Below, in pieces: positions 11,470 through 23,400 of a DNA stretch of 64,000 nt. The DNA comes from Mya arenaria. Its lineage: Eukaryota; Mollusca; Bivalvia; Myida; Myidae. The stretch is from contig NC_069135.1 of the NCBI RefSeq assembly GCF_026914265.1, positions 14,230,906-14,294,905 on the forward strand. The letters run 5' to 3'. The notes under the pieces are model-generated. The model saw only the letters and a program-made list of their open reading frames with translations. It had not been told where the DNA came from and made no database searches. Within the stretch, counting starts at the first letter, position 1. Every line of letters begins with the position of its first letter. The position numbers and the translations under genes are program-made.

Positions 11470-12605
11470 GTCAATCAAGGGCCATAATTGGTATTTAGGG
11501 TTTAAATGGTGTTAAGTAACCTTATTGTAAGATGGTCATCATTAATTTTGCGAAGTATTAAGTCATTTATTTATGCAGGGTATAGAAGGTTTTTTTATTA
11601 AAATACAAACTTGCCCTAAAACTTAAACGTAAGTTCCTAAGTCAATCAATGGCCATAACTTGTATTAAGGATAGTATGGAGTTATGTAGCCTCATTGTAT
11701 GATGGTCCTAAATAACTGTGTGAAGTATTAAGCCAACTGAATGAAGGGCATAGAAATTTTAAATAAATATTCCAACCTGCCTTTAACTTTAACCGAAGTT
11801 CCATAGTCAATCAGGGGCCATAATTTGTATAAAAGATCATATGGAGTTATCAAACCTCATTATGTTATGGCTCTGAACAACTGTGTGAAATATTAAGTCA
11901 ATTGAATAAATGATATTGGACTAATAAGTGAAAATCCCAACTTGCCCTAAAACTTAAACCTGCCCTAAAACTTTAACCTAAGTCAATCAGGGGCCAATAT
12001 GGAGTTTTGTTACCTCCAGGGATGTGATTGACCTGGCAGCTGGAGGGCTGAAACCATTTCGGCCATGGATTCTTGGGGCACTTTTGGGGTCAAAAGCACA
12101 CTGCCGTAGAAGAAAAACTGGCTTTTTAGAAGCTCTTTTGAGGGTTCTTCTGACTTTAAATTTGAATTGAATTTGAATTTGGGATATCAACTCTAACAAC
12201 CAAAAGCACACTAGTATCTTTTTTTATTAGCTAATTTTATTTGGGGGGGGGGGCGGGTTCCCTGGGGCCATTAGATCCGCGTAATTCCGCAGAATTCAGC
12301 AAATCCGCGGACAAATCACATCCCTGAACCTCATTTTGTGATGGTCCTGAACACCTGTGTGAAGTATTAAGTCAATTGAACGAAGGGTATAGAAGTTATT
12401 AATAAATATCCCAACCTGCCCTTAAACTTTAACCTAAGTTCCATAGTCAATCTGGGGCCATGATTTGTATAAAGGATAATATGGAGTTATCTAACCTCAT
12501 CATGTGATGGCCCTGAACAACTGTGTGAAGTATTTAGTCAATTGAATGAAGGGTATTGGACTTATAAGTGAAAATCCCAACTTGCCCTAAAACTTTAACC
12601 GGACG
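11470..12605. repeat. Tandem array, about 165-bp units, five copies, interrupted by a MITE
   Basis: Units start GTCAATCA(A/G)GGGCCATAA at 11470, 11641, 11806, 11982 and 12446. Each has TGATGG(T/C)CCTGAACA, GTGTGAAGTATTAAGTCA and CTTGCCCTAAAACTTTAACC. The spacing from the fourth to the fifth unit becomes normal (about 154 bp) after removing a 310-bp insertion at 12017-12326. A poly-A run (about 11449-11469) precedes the array. Confidence 0.8.
12017..12326. mobile_element. hAT-like MITE nested in the tandem array
   Basis: A 310-bp insertion in the fourth unit of the array. Its ends are the inverted repeats CAGGGATGTGATT and AATCACATCCCTG. The left flank ends TACCTC and the right flank begins AACCTC, an apparent 6-bp target duplication with one mismatch. 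The neighbouring array units show the empty sequence (AACCTCAT). The CAGGG start is typical of hAT-family ends. It contains a G-run (about 12242-12252) and no functional frame. Confidence 0.8.
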
Positions 12606-12654
12606 CCGATGCCAACGCTGGGGCGAGTATCATAGCCCTCCTTATTCTTCGAAT

Positions 12655-12960
12655 AGTCTACCTAAAAATGGTTTCTTACTTGGTATGCCAGTTGGTTATG
12701 ACTTGTAGATGCTGTGACCTTGAGGTGCAATCAGTTTCAGCTCATTAAATAAAGAACGCTTTGGCCCAGGAACTTTCAGTTTGTATGCAAGTTGGTCATG
12801 ATTTGAGATGACCCCTATTGATTTGAAAATATTTATCTTATGCAGTAGAGGCTCAATATTGAATATGGGTAAAAAGGCCAAACTTCAAGGTCACTGTTGG
12901 TCCATCTCCAATCCAAATGTACAAATTTCATTTCCATCATTTATTATTTCTCAGTGATGA
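12655..12960. repeat. GGTCA-word repeat, two more units
   Basis: Diverged copies of the 9160-9840 family: CTTGGTATGCCAGTTGGTTA at about 12679 and TATGCAAGTTGGTCATGATT at about 12783, followed by TTCAAGGTCACTGTTGGTCC. Non-coding. Confidence 0.65.
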
Positions 12961-13584
12961 CCACACAATGGGTGAGACAAGCGCTTTATTCTAGTTAATG
13001 TGAATCTGTATGGCAATCCCATTGGGGGAGGCATGAATCTGAGCACTTAGCATTGTATTAAACGTACAGAGATTAATAAATATTGTTATGATGGGTTATA
13101 ATAAGAAGCTAGTCCTTTACAAGAAAAATCAGTTTATCATTATATATACTGATGATACATACATGTACAAAGAGCTAATTAATATAAATACACAAAACTA
13201 GTGGTAAATGGCTATTACAAAATGTAAACATACAGTACACATAAAGAATATATATTTCACAACCATTCCATACAGGTTACTATATACAGTGTTAATGATA
13301 AAACATATTTTACAGTTAAGCTTCACTGCTTCAGAATAGGTGAAGGAATGTTTCATGCAGTGATATTATTTACAACTAAACAAATTTACACTCAAAGTTT
13401 TATCAAAATCAGACGTTAGTATGCGCTTCTAAGCATCTTGACAAAAGCCGTCTTTTATCTTTTCTAATGAAAAAAAGGATATTTCCAATACCATTGTTTT
13501 ACTATAGAAAATGGTTTGTGAACTTTACTAATTCTTTTTGAATGAATAACAACTTAATTGAACAAAAAAATATTAAACTACAAA

Positions 13585-13604
13585 TTTATTCTGAAGTATT
13601 TATT
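13585..13604 (-). terminator. Candidate polyadenylation signals for lin-7
   Basis: Two AATAAA hexamers on the minus strand (plus-strand TTTATT at 13585-13590 and 13599-13604) about 340-360 bases past the lin-7 stop. A third at 13933-13938 is only 8 bases after the stop and is unlikely to be the one used. The AT-rich stretch from 12960 to 13945 is otherwise featureless and is probably lin-7 3' UTR plus flank. Confidence 0.35.
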
Positions 13605-13945
13605 TCTTAAGATGATTCCAAAGTTGGATGAATTATGACCCAAAGACATATCAAAAGTCATTGAAATATAGCAAGGATAAAATCTGACATTGCTAATGCT
13701 ATTGTTGTATTAATAAGACAATTGTCTACAAGACATATATGCAACTGCAATGAACAGTCCATCTTTCTTCAACCACAATTTATAACTTAAAGCATAATAA
13801 TAAATCCACTTATTGGAAAAAAGTGAAGTACAGGGCATCTCATGACACCATAATTATGTAAATCTTATGAAATTCAAAACTGCAATTTTATATATTGAAG
13901 ATGGTTGATGTAAAAGGTCCTAATATATGTAATTTATTAACAGAT

Positions 13946-14799
13946 CTATGGAGTGCGTCTTTTTGAGCTGCGTGTCTTATCAAATCGAGCTTCCATTTCG
14001 TCAAGGACCCTGGGAGTGAATCTGACAACAAGGCGCACCTGCCCCTGCGCCTGCTTCAACAGCTCGACAGCCTTCTCATGGTGCTCACCCTCAACACTCA
14101 CGCCGTTGACAGAGATAAGCTGATCCCCTCGTTTCAGGCCCTGGTGTCGGTCAGCAACACCATGCGGGATGATACGGGAGATATAGATGGGGGAGTTCTG
14201 TTCTTTGCCACCCATCACATTGAACCCAAGCCCCTCTTCAGTCTTTGGTAACTCCACAACTCGTGGATGGGCGTGTCCCTCACTGGCTGCAAAGGCTGCT
14301 ACTGTTGCCTGTAAAGCAACATTACAAGTTTAAAAATAATATGGCCAGGTATGATTATTTGGTTAACATATTGTGGCATTTCCATTCCATATGTATAAAT
14401 ATAATATAGTGACTTACAAATGTATTAATATTAAAATAAAAAAAATGTAAAATGCGCGGCGCAGCTCAAGTAAAAATTCTCTCTTTATCCTCAATTTCAG
14501 TGTATAACTCTTATAAATCACAAAAGGTGTTGAATTACTCATAAATTATGTTCACACAAAATATATCGTACCTTGGCTGTAGCATTAGCCCGGACTTCAG
14601 GGTTTCCCTGCACGTCCACCGTGTCGTACACGCTTTCGTATACTTCCCTCACCGCATTCAGGAAATCACTCTGCAGGACACGCTGGAGGGCAACCAGCTT
14701 CTGTGGGTTGACCTGATTGCTCTTCTGCAGAGCATCTAGGAGCTCAATGGCTCTGTTTATGTCTTTATCCAAGTGAAGAGGTTCTGTCATCGACGCCAT
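13946..14799 (-). CDS. lin-7: LIN-7 homologue (Veli/MALS), L27+PDZ polarity scaffold
   Basis: Two exons, 14799-14572 and 14308-13946, joined in frame (76 + 120 codons plus stop, 196 aa). The junctions are CCAAG|GTACGA and TTTACAG|GCAAC. Residues ~8-70 form the L27 domain ([16 protein letters not shown] ... [20 protein letters not shown]) and ~95-177 the PDZ domain, with the carboxylate-binding loop GLGF at 102-105 and the conserved [23 protein letters not shown]-7 is a small cytoplasmic scaffold: its L27 pairs with LIN-2/CASK-type MAGUKs and its PDZ binds C-termini of receptors, transporters and junction proteins at basolateral and synaptic membranes. Length and colinearity match animal LIN-7 proteins; the tail after the PDZ is short (RSSKRRTP). 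Only one 263-bp intron interrupts it. The start is the first ATG (MASMTEPL), aligned with the family start. Identity is near certain. Confidence 0.96.
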
Positions 14800-15860
14800 T
14801 TTGAGGGTATTTCCGGGTTTGGGTTACGTTACACCAATTTCTTATGACTCAAAAAGCAAACTGCTCACGGGGGCTACTTCCCTTTGGATCATTTTTTATG
14901 GTCGAGTCGAACAATTATGGTATCAATTGCATCCGACCTCGCCATGCTCATCGGATTCTTATATTTCTTATACAAAACCATGTCATATTAAGCCCTGCAT
15001 ACTTGCCCGTACATGTCTGGGCTGTATTGCCACACCCAGCATCGCGATGCTGTCGAATCTTACCCGCCTTGTATCGCCTTTACTCGTGTACATCCTACTA
15101 GACTTCTGTATCTTATCCTGACCTGCCGGGTCTGTCCTGCCCTTTCCGCTGTTTGAATTTTAATCTGTCTGAACTCACCATGTGTTGCAAAAAGATGCTA
15201 CTCCCAACAAATCGGTGTCGCCATGTCCTTACCTCAGTTCGAACCAATCTTGACCTAACTGTTATACAAACCAATGTTCACCCTGTTCTGTCTTTTCCCT
15301 GCTTCCAGTTTCTCCAGTTTACTGTGTACAGTCTGCGCCATGCTTTACAGTTGCTCGCTCGCACGTACATTTGTACCATGTCGTGTTTTCAACTTTGCCA
15401 ATCTCTGACTACCTTCACTTACGTTACTCGGCATTGCCCTGTGAAATTCTGCTCTATCTACCCTGTTTGGAATGCTCTGCTTTTCAAGTTACAAAATGTT
15501 TATTTTTTATTTTTATTTAGTTTTCAGCGAGAGCTCTTTCTGCTATAGGCATTATGTTATTTAAGAAATAAATGATATAATTGCAATATAATCATTGTGT
15601 CTTTGTTTGTTTTATTACCACCCTTCAATAAATCAGACCTAAGTAGGAATTATCTGTAAATTAATATCTAAAATGCACTAACACAGCTTTGCATCCTAAT
15701 GACGGATGGCTTACCTTAGTTTCATTAATAACAACGGACTTTCACGGTGTGAAATCTAAACTATTTCTGAGTCAGAAGCGAGTTTTAAGCTAAAATGGTA
15801 TTTATATATAGATTAAATGCATATATTTAAGATGGATGAAAATTAATTAAAAAAGAAGTT
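14800..15860. other. lin-7 upstream region, no gene supported
   Basis: Pyrimidine-rich on the plus strand, with open frames (14801-15121 and 15153-15548) whose products look like translated composition bias: Cys/Leu/Phe/Ser rich, no domains. It presumably holds the lin-7 promoter immediately before 14800. No repeat family is recognised. Confidence 0.4.
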
Positions 15861-15879
15861 ATAGATGTGGGTTTTTTTC

Positions 15880-15986
15880 GTGACAGACGGTCTTATGGCG
15901 AATCGTCACGTTCCAACCAACAACGGTGTCAGGCGTTGGAATTTGTGAACAAGTTTACAAGTTTATTCGTCAATACAAAAAAGTAC

Positions 15987-16048
<62 letters not shown>

Positions 16049-17164
16049 ATATACTTACACTTATTTATTCTTAAGTTAAGTCCACAGCTATTAAACGTTA
16101 CCGTGAAAATAAGTATGCATTTTATTATTAAAATTGTATAGGGTACATACGTCTTTAAACTAGATGATTTTCAAAGGTGAAGTATTTTCTTAAAAATGAT
16201 TTTTAAATTCTTGGTACAGTAGGCACATTTCAAACTTGAAATTAGTACTCGATATTATTTATTTAATTAAAACAGAATATTAATATTTAAAACTTTAATA
16301 TGCATGAAATGCAATACACATATTGAAATAAGGGTATATTTTTATGACAATTGAGATCAATAGTATACCACAAATAGTCTTCATACATAATAAATTGATA
16401 GTTGAAACGTAAAGACACTAATTAAGGCAATTTTCTTTAAATGCATTATCAAGTCATTTGAATTTGAATGATTAAAATATGAAAAGGCATATGCTTAAGG
16501 TATAGAAAAACAAATATTAGTTATATTTTGGCGCTTTTTAGTTAAGGAATCTGTGGCCACGTAGTTATTAATTTAATCATACATCATCAATATTAAATTA
16601 AAAACCACGAAAGAACTTTTATGACCACAGCACGTGCCAATGTTAGTCATAAATATTTTGACACGTATTTTGCTTATCCAATGTCAAATACAATAGCTTT
16701 GATACTTATTCATTCACACGTCTTTGAACGTTTTTTTACCCACAACACCCCCAGTTCATTGACTGGCCGCGAAGAATGCATTGACCAAAGACAAATTCTT
16801 AGAAGTTGTAATTCATCAATTTATATTGAATGGTTTTTACAAAACACAATCTTATATTTTTATTTTTATATTAAAAAATAAGGGGTGAGATTTCAATTAT
16901 TTTTTATCCATCTTATCAATATTTTTTATGAATATATGTCTTTTTTTAATTTACAGATCTCATTACAACTTCTTTTGAAAAAAAAGACAATTCATATGTT
17001 TTTCTTTATATTTAAAATAAAAAATCTAAAATAAAATTAAGAGGTTGAAAATCAGAAAGGAGCCGAAAGGTCTCGAGTCAATACATTTAAGGGGACGAAA
17101 TGGCAGGACCGAAATATCTTAGGGGCCGATTTGGTAGTAGGCTGATTTGGTAAGGGGCCGATGT
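15880..17164. mobile_element. GGGGCCGA-ended transposon, 5'-truncated copy
   Basis: The segment starts with GACAGACGGTCTTATGGCGA and ends in a cluster of GGGGCCGA words (17050-17164, e.g. AGGGGCCGATTTGGTAGTAG). Both landmarks recur in the same order in the fuller copy at 17815-19813 (near 18500 and at 19670-19813). The left terminal inverted repeat is missing, so this copy is truncated. It contains a long AT microsatellite (15989-16053). Its right end is about 290 bp upstream of the DENND6 start codon. Confidence 0.65.
15989..16053. repeat. (AT)n microsatellite
   Basis: About 65 bases of nearly uninterrupted AT/TA dinucleotides inside the truncated transposon copy. Confidence 0.95.
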
Positions 17165-17453
17165 ATTTCGCTCCCGGCAAACATTTCCAGAGTGTAAATC
17201 CTCGTTCATTCACTCTCTGGCATTCTGGCATACGCCGCTTTGTCCTGCTATGCCATGTCACGCTCAGATATGATCGTGCATATTTCTTATTCAATAGGCT
17301 ATTGTTGACCAAACTGATGTAGGTTGTTGACGGACATGGAATGTTGACTGCTACTTTTGTAATTCGAAAGCGGTTTTTTTCTACTTTGCCTGTCCCAATT
17401 AAAATCCGTGTTTGGATTACCTTGGATTTCTTCGTTCAAGTTAACAAACAAAA

Positions 17454-20400
17454 ATGGAGGAAGAGACTGAGGAAAATCTTACACCAACAGAAGATTCACA
17501 GAAATCTCCCAGCGTTTTACCTTGGGATAGATTTTCTAACTGGCTACATTGCGCCTGTGTTGTCACCTTTGATTTAGAACTCGGGCAGGCGATGGAGGTT
17601 TGTTTCTAAGGCTAAACAATGAAACCAAAATAACCTCCAAAGTAAACAAAAACTGAAGTGAAGACTGTAGTTCATTCTATAAAGTAATAAATTACAAAAA
17701 AAGTCAATAAATTGTAAGATAAAAAATAACATACTATAAAAGTATTTGTGAAGATGATGTTAATCTTGTTAATCTTAATCTTGATGATTTTGTGGTTTAA
17801 ATAAATGGCTACCAGACAAATCGGCCCCTTACCAAATCGGCCCCTAGCTCAAACGGTTACCTTTTCGGCCCCTTACCAAATCGTCCCCATCCCGTAGACG
17901 TTTCGGCCCCTGATTACCGAGACATTTCGGCCCTTATTTTTATTTATTTTTTATTTCTAAATATAAGTAAAAAACATGTAATTTCATTTTTTTTTTTTTT
18001 TAATAGACAAAGCTATATACATGTATACAAAGGTACTGTATAGATAAAATAGATTTAATGAAAATATCTGTTCACTTGAAAACATGTAAAGATTTATTCA
18101 CGAGATGTTTTTATAAAACGAAATATAGTTGAAGAAGAAATGTTTAAACTTCATTTTTTTCAAATAATCTTATTATTATACATAACTATGTTGCTAATAT
18201 TATGTATAATGACATGTCCATTGTCTAACATCAGTCTTGACCAAACACCTATCGCCCGCCGTAGAGGGCACCAACATTTTTCAGGAATTCCTCGCAGGTG
18301 ACCTTATGCGAATCGTGTGAGTCCCACTCATCCATGATTCTGGCGTTGATGTCTCTGTAACGCTCTCGACATAAGTTATACATTTTATGAAATTCAGTTA
18401 TTTATATTCAAATCAGGTAAGGATGAAAAAACTATTTGTATTATTTATCTTATATTTAATACGTATGCAAATCCATACTGGCTTAAACGGTGTTTTTAGA
18501 CAGATGGTCTTATGGCGAATTGTCACATTCCACAGATGTATCAGGCGTTGGAATTATGACACTTTGTGTTTACAAACTTATAAATACGTCTACAAGGTTT
18601 GTTCCGACTTTCCCAACCGCTAATTCTCACACTTAAAGATTAATACCAATTATCTCTTCGCACCTCAAACAGAATATTATTTCACTTTTTTATTACGGAT
18701 AGTATATTGTTTTACTCTTTTTAAAATGCATATTTATTGTATAATATCTGTAGAACTATCAAGTTGTCACTTGTTTGCAAGTCATATCTATAAAACAAAC
18801 ATTATTTCCTAATTATGTATAGATAAAACACTAATTGTTAAAAGTAATAATTAATAATTATTCTGGAGCAATAGTATGCCACACAGATAACAAACTAATG
18901 GTTGAAACATAAAGGCATTTTAAAAAAAAACCTTGCTTAAGCATAAAACGCATATATGTACGTATGGCATGTGGCAATATCATAAGTTCTATTGTATCAT
19001 AAGTTTGATAAAAAAATATTGTGAGAATGTTATCGATATTAAGGTATAATATAAAAAGGTAATGATTTCGGTGTTATATATACCGCAAGGTTCATGCTGC
19101 GTGGTACATACAACACTAAACGAACAAGAATATGTACATCGCGTATGTTCTAAGGATCAACAGAATTATGTTTAAACACTACCGTTTATGATACAATAAA
19201 CATAACAAAGAAACATAGCAAACATTTTATACTAGGGAATCACAAGTCAGACACGCGTGTAATCAGGAATGATAGCAAAATAAAAACCACGAATGCCAGT
19301 CCAGTGTCAATGCTTTGATATACCTTTGGCGCTACGTGCATTTTAATCTAAATTATATGAGTTATGGGAGTACTCGGCGGTAAACATAGCCATACATTTT
19401 CTTTGAAGTCTTTAATGATCAATTAATAATTAACATTTATAACATATAAACGTTCTTAGATTTTCTAACATTTAATATTAAAATCAGGGTTAATAGTTAT
19501 TTAGATTTTAATTATATTTTTATATCAGTCCTATCAATGTTTTTCATGCATATTTGTCTATTTGTAAATTTAAAGATTTTATTTACAACTTATTTACAGA
19601 TCTCATCTACATTTATAAGACGACCTACAATGTTTTACTTTATACTCAAGATAAAAAATAAAATAAAATTAAGGGGCCGAAATGTCTCTGTTGAAAATCA
19701 CTAAGGGGCCGAAACGTCTCGAGTCATTTTAATTAAGGGGACGAAATGGCAGGGCCGAAACGTCTTAGGGGCCGATTTGGTAGTAGGCCGATTTGGTAAG
19801 GGGCCGATTTGTCTTGATCCCAAATAAATAAGGGCTTTGTTTCAAAATTCCAACATTAAAAATAATTTACATAATTACGTACCTTAACCCTTTAGCGCAT
19901 GTATACGAGATAGGCCGACATAGCCCATACACATCTGGTCGTGTCCATCGATTACTGGATGTAAATGCATGGTCCATATATTTCAATAGGGTCATTTCAA
20001 TATTTTAATTTTGCATCTTTCTTTTTGTGAACAATATCCCGGATGTTTATAAAGGTAAAGGTTAGCCTTTTGAGTATTGATTTTCCCTTGAAAATATCGT
20101 TTGCTGAAATTAGAAGGTAATTATTTATACTGCCAATCGCAGGTGTGATATCCCATTGTGACGTAATAGACCACGAGGCCGAGTACTGCATGGAAAATCC
20201 CCCAAATTCATTGATGCGTAAATCATTGAATATATTACGTCAGTTCAATTTACCATTAAAATCAATAAAGATTATAATTATTTGAAGATTATATTTTGTT
20301 TACAACCAATAGAAACAATAAGTAGCTGAGAAAATGATGAGTAATTTTTCTGTGGAGCTGATAAATGTCCAGCATGGTTCCGGTTGTAAAATAGGTCTGG

Positions 20401-23400
20401 TAAACACATTTGTGCAAGCGTCTGGATGATCTAGATTAATTATTCATACCGGAAAACATTTATCGGCTTTCTATTTGTAAACAATTTTATGAGGGGTAAT
20501 AAAGTTCAACAGACACCCTGGACTAGATCTCTCAGCTGGATGAAACCGGATATTCCTGCCATATTTCTGTGTATTATACACTAGAACATCAATTGTTGGC
20601 TTTTTAATCCAAATGAGTCTTTTTTATGATAGGGGTAATAAAATTTAGATCGATACAAGATACAAGAATCTTTCTTTAAAGTCGGGTATGTGTTAACAAG
20701 AAACATTAGCTCAATGAGCTATTTTCCGACATGAATAACAGACATACATAACATATCAAATAAAAATAACAAAGAGCTTGTGACCTGGAAATAAAAGTAT
20801 ATATGTTAAGATGAACACATATTGGAGCATGCATTCAAATACAAATAGGAAAATAGGATTAGAGCATCGAGAACAGTGAAAACACCAACAAGTTTTCCCG
20901 GCTGTATGGCCAGTCCACACGCGCACGGTTCCACTAGTTGATATACCACTGTAAAATGGTTAGTTGTTTCAAAAGTATCTAACTTAAAGGGTAATCATAT
21001 ACATGAAGTAGCAAAATATACAAGGGAATAACAGCTTTGTACATCAATGTGTAGTTTGTAAAAAAACTTATGATTAATCTAGCATGATAGGAAAAATTCT
21101 TTTAAAGTATTGCTTAGAGGAGGTATGATATGAATCATGTTATAATGATATTACACCTATCACAGTAAAAGAATGTTAATTAAAAAGGTAAAAGCGTAAC
21201 ATCTAAACAAAATACTTGCCGAAAGAAAAACACAAGCAGTTGTATGTGTTCGACAGATGTTATAAATTTGAACAATCATAATTAGATATTAGCCCATGTA
21301 ATTTAATTTAATTTAATAAGTTGTTATTCAGTCAAAGAAGTCAGCTGAAATCTTTTCCGGTATTTGAATGCCATATCTTGTCCAGTCACAGTGGGTGTAA
21401 GCCATCCCACTGAAAACAAAAGTCCTTTTCCATTAAGACAAAGGATAAAAGATATTCAGTTAAACATCTTATAGTTCTCAATTTCTTCTATTTTTTTAAA
21501 GCAAAAAGGTATTATTTACACATTGAACATTTACAAGAGGGACCTGTCCAGGTGCAGATCAGCCTTCTAAATACCAGGTAGTTTTGGGAGACCCTTATTT
21601 CCTTTAGGAGGCTGTTCCATACCTGACTGGCCTCAAAGCGGAAAGAGTTTTTCCCATATTTAGTTGTTCTTACTGATGGAACGTCTACACAGTTTTTGTA
21701 TCTCAGATTAAAATTACATGTCTTAAAAGTTACAAGGTTTTGAACATATTCTGGTGAGATACCATACAGACATTTGTAAGTTTCAATAGCAATGTATCTT
21801 ACCCTGCTCAAATGTAATGTTGGCAATTGAACTCTATGAAGAGTTCCAGCATTTGTTTACCCTTTGAATTGAATTAATGAAATTATGACATTTCAAAGAA
21901 ATATTACAATTCCATCCTAGGCATGGTTTATATTCAAGGGTTAGGTTAAGGCATAGGTTCTATGTCAACATGATGATGGTTTTATCTCTGTATATTTCTG
22001 AATCCATTGCCATATGTAAGTTTGTTCATGATAATTTCTCAAATAAATTCCAATAGCAGAGTCTGACCGAAAATGGTCCAAATCTATATCCATGTATTTA
22101 CTAGTGCTGAATGTCAGTTACATTGTAACTGGATATTAGATATATATAACATGTATTGTATATAGCAGCACTACTTATTACTGTGTAAAGTTTACTACTA
22201 AGCTAGGTTTTATTAAAGCAACACAGTAGGCCTGCAAGGTTAGGGCTTGATAATCACCAGGTGCACAAAATAGTTTGTCTGTTACATGAACATCATGATA
22301 ATATGTCCATGGATGGGTTTTCCCAAAGACATAGGATTCTGGATATTTAAACAGCCCCAATAATAAATTAAATATGAATACAAAACAAATGTTTATGTTG
22401 AGAGGTTCAGAGATTTACCAAAAGTTGGAATAAGTTACCCTTGCGACAATGCCTAAACAAATTGTTAATTGAACAAAATAATTTGAAAAGATTTTTATTG
22501 CTTTAATTTCATTTGATATCCATATCTTTTTGTGTTTTTTAGATTATCTACCCAAGCCACATAAGGATGACTGAAAAGGAGGTAAACTTTTAACTCTTAT
22601 TATATTACATTATGATCAAGTAAATCACACTGCAGTCAGTATGAATAAACAAGAAATACTTGTATTGAACACCTGAACATAAGTATCACATCAAGTACTA
22701 TGTAGGAAATGAATAGGAAATGATTTTTCCAGAAATAATATCTTACTATTAGGAAATGTTGCTTGATTTTGAATATACTTTAAAAGATGGAGACAGCTAA
22801 TAATTGCCCTTGATGTACAATCTCTTTAGACTGTGGCATCAGACATTCTTTAATTCATTTATAAACAGACTTAACGTTTTATCACAAAATCTAATATTCT
22901 TACTTTCAGAAAATGAACATTTGTTACCTATCTTTTCCGGACTCAAATTCAGGTATGATATGTGTAAGCCTTGATTGAAAACAATGTAACGGGGGAAAGC
23001 TTACATGTATAATTGCAGAAATTTGATCTGCTAGACTCACTGAAACCTGATACTTAATTATAGATGAAGAGCTAAAATACCTGAATATGGTTTATTTAAA
23101 TCATGCATCGATTGGTCTATCTTTATTTAATTTTTTAATGTTTGAATATACATATTACTTGTATATTGTTCAGAATAACAAACACCAAAAACAATGATGC
23201 ATTCAAATATGGTGAAAAATATATACACAAAATAGCATTGTATTGCTCACCAATCTTGATTTCCTATGTAGGCTGTATGGGTGACACCCAGTTCCATTTC
23301 CGAATTCGCCAGTGCCCAGGCAGGAAGCAAGTCATTAAATCTCATATGGAGTTCAACAACGACTGCCCCCAACAACTTAAGGTACACAGAAACTTAATAT

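Noticed and set aside
14801..15548. 106- and 131-codon plus-strand frames upstream of lin-7
   Set aside because: No domains, biased composition, no splice logic and no poly-A signal suited to them; they begin at the lin-7 promoter.
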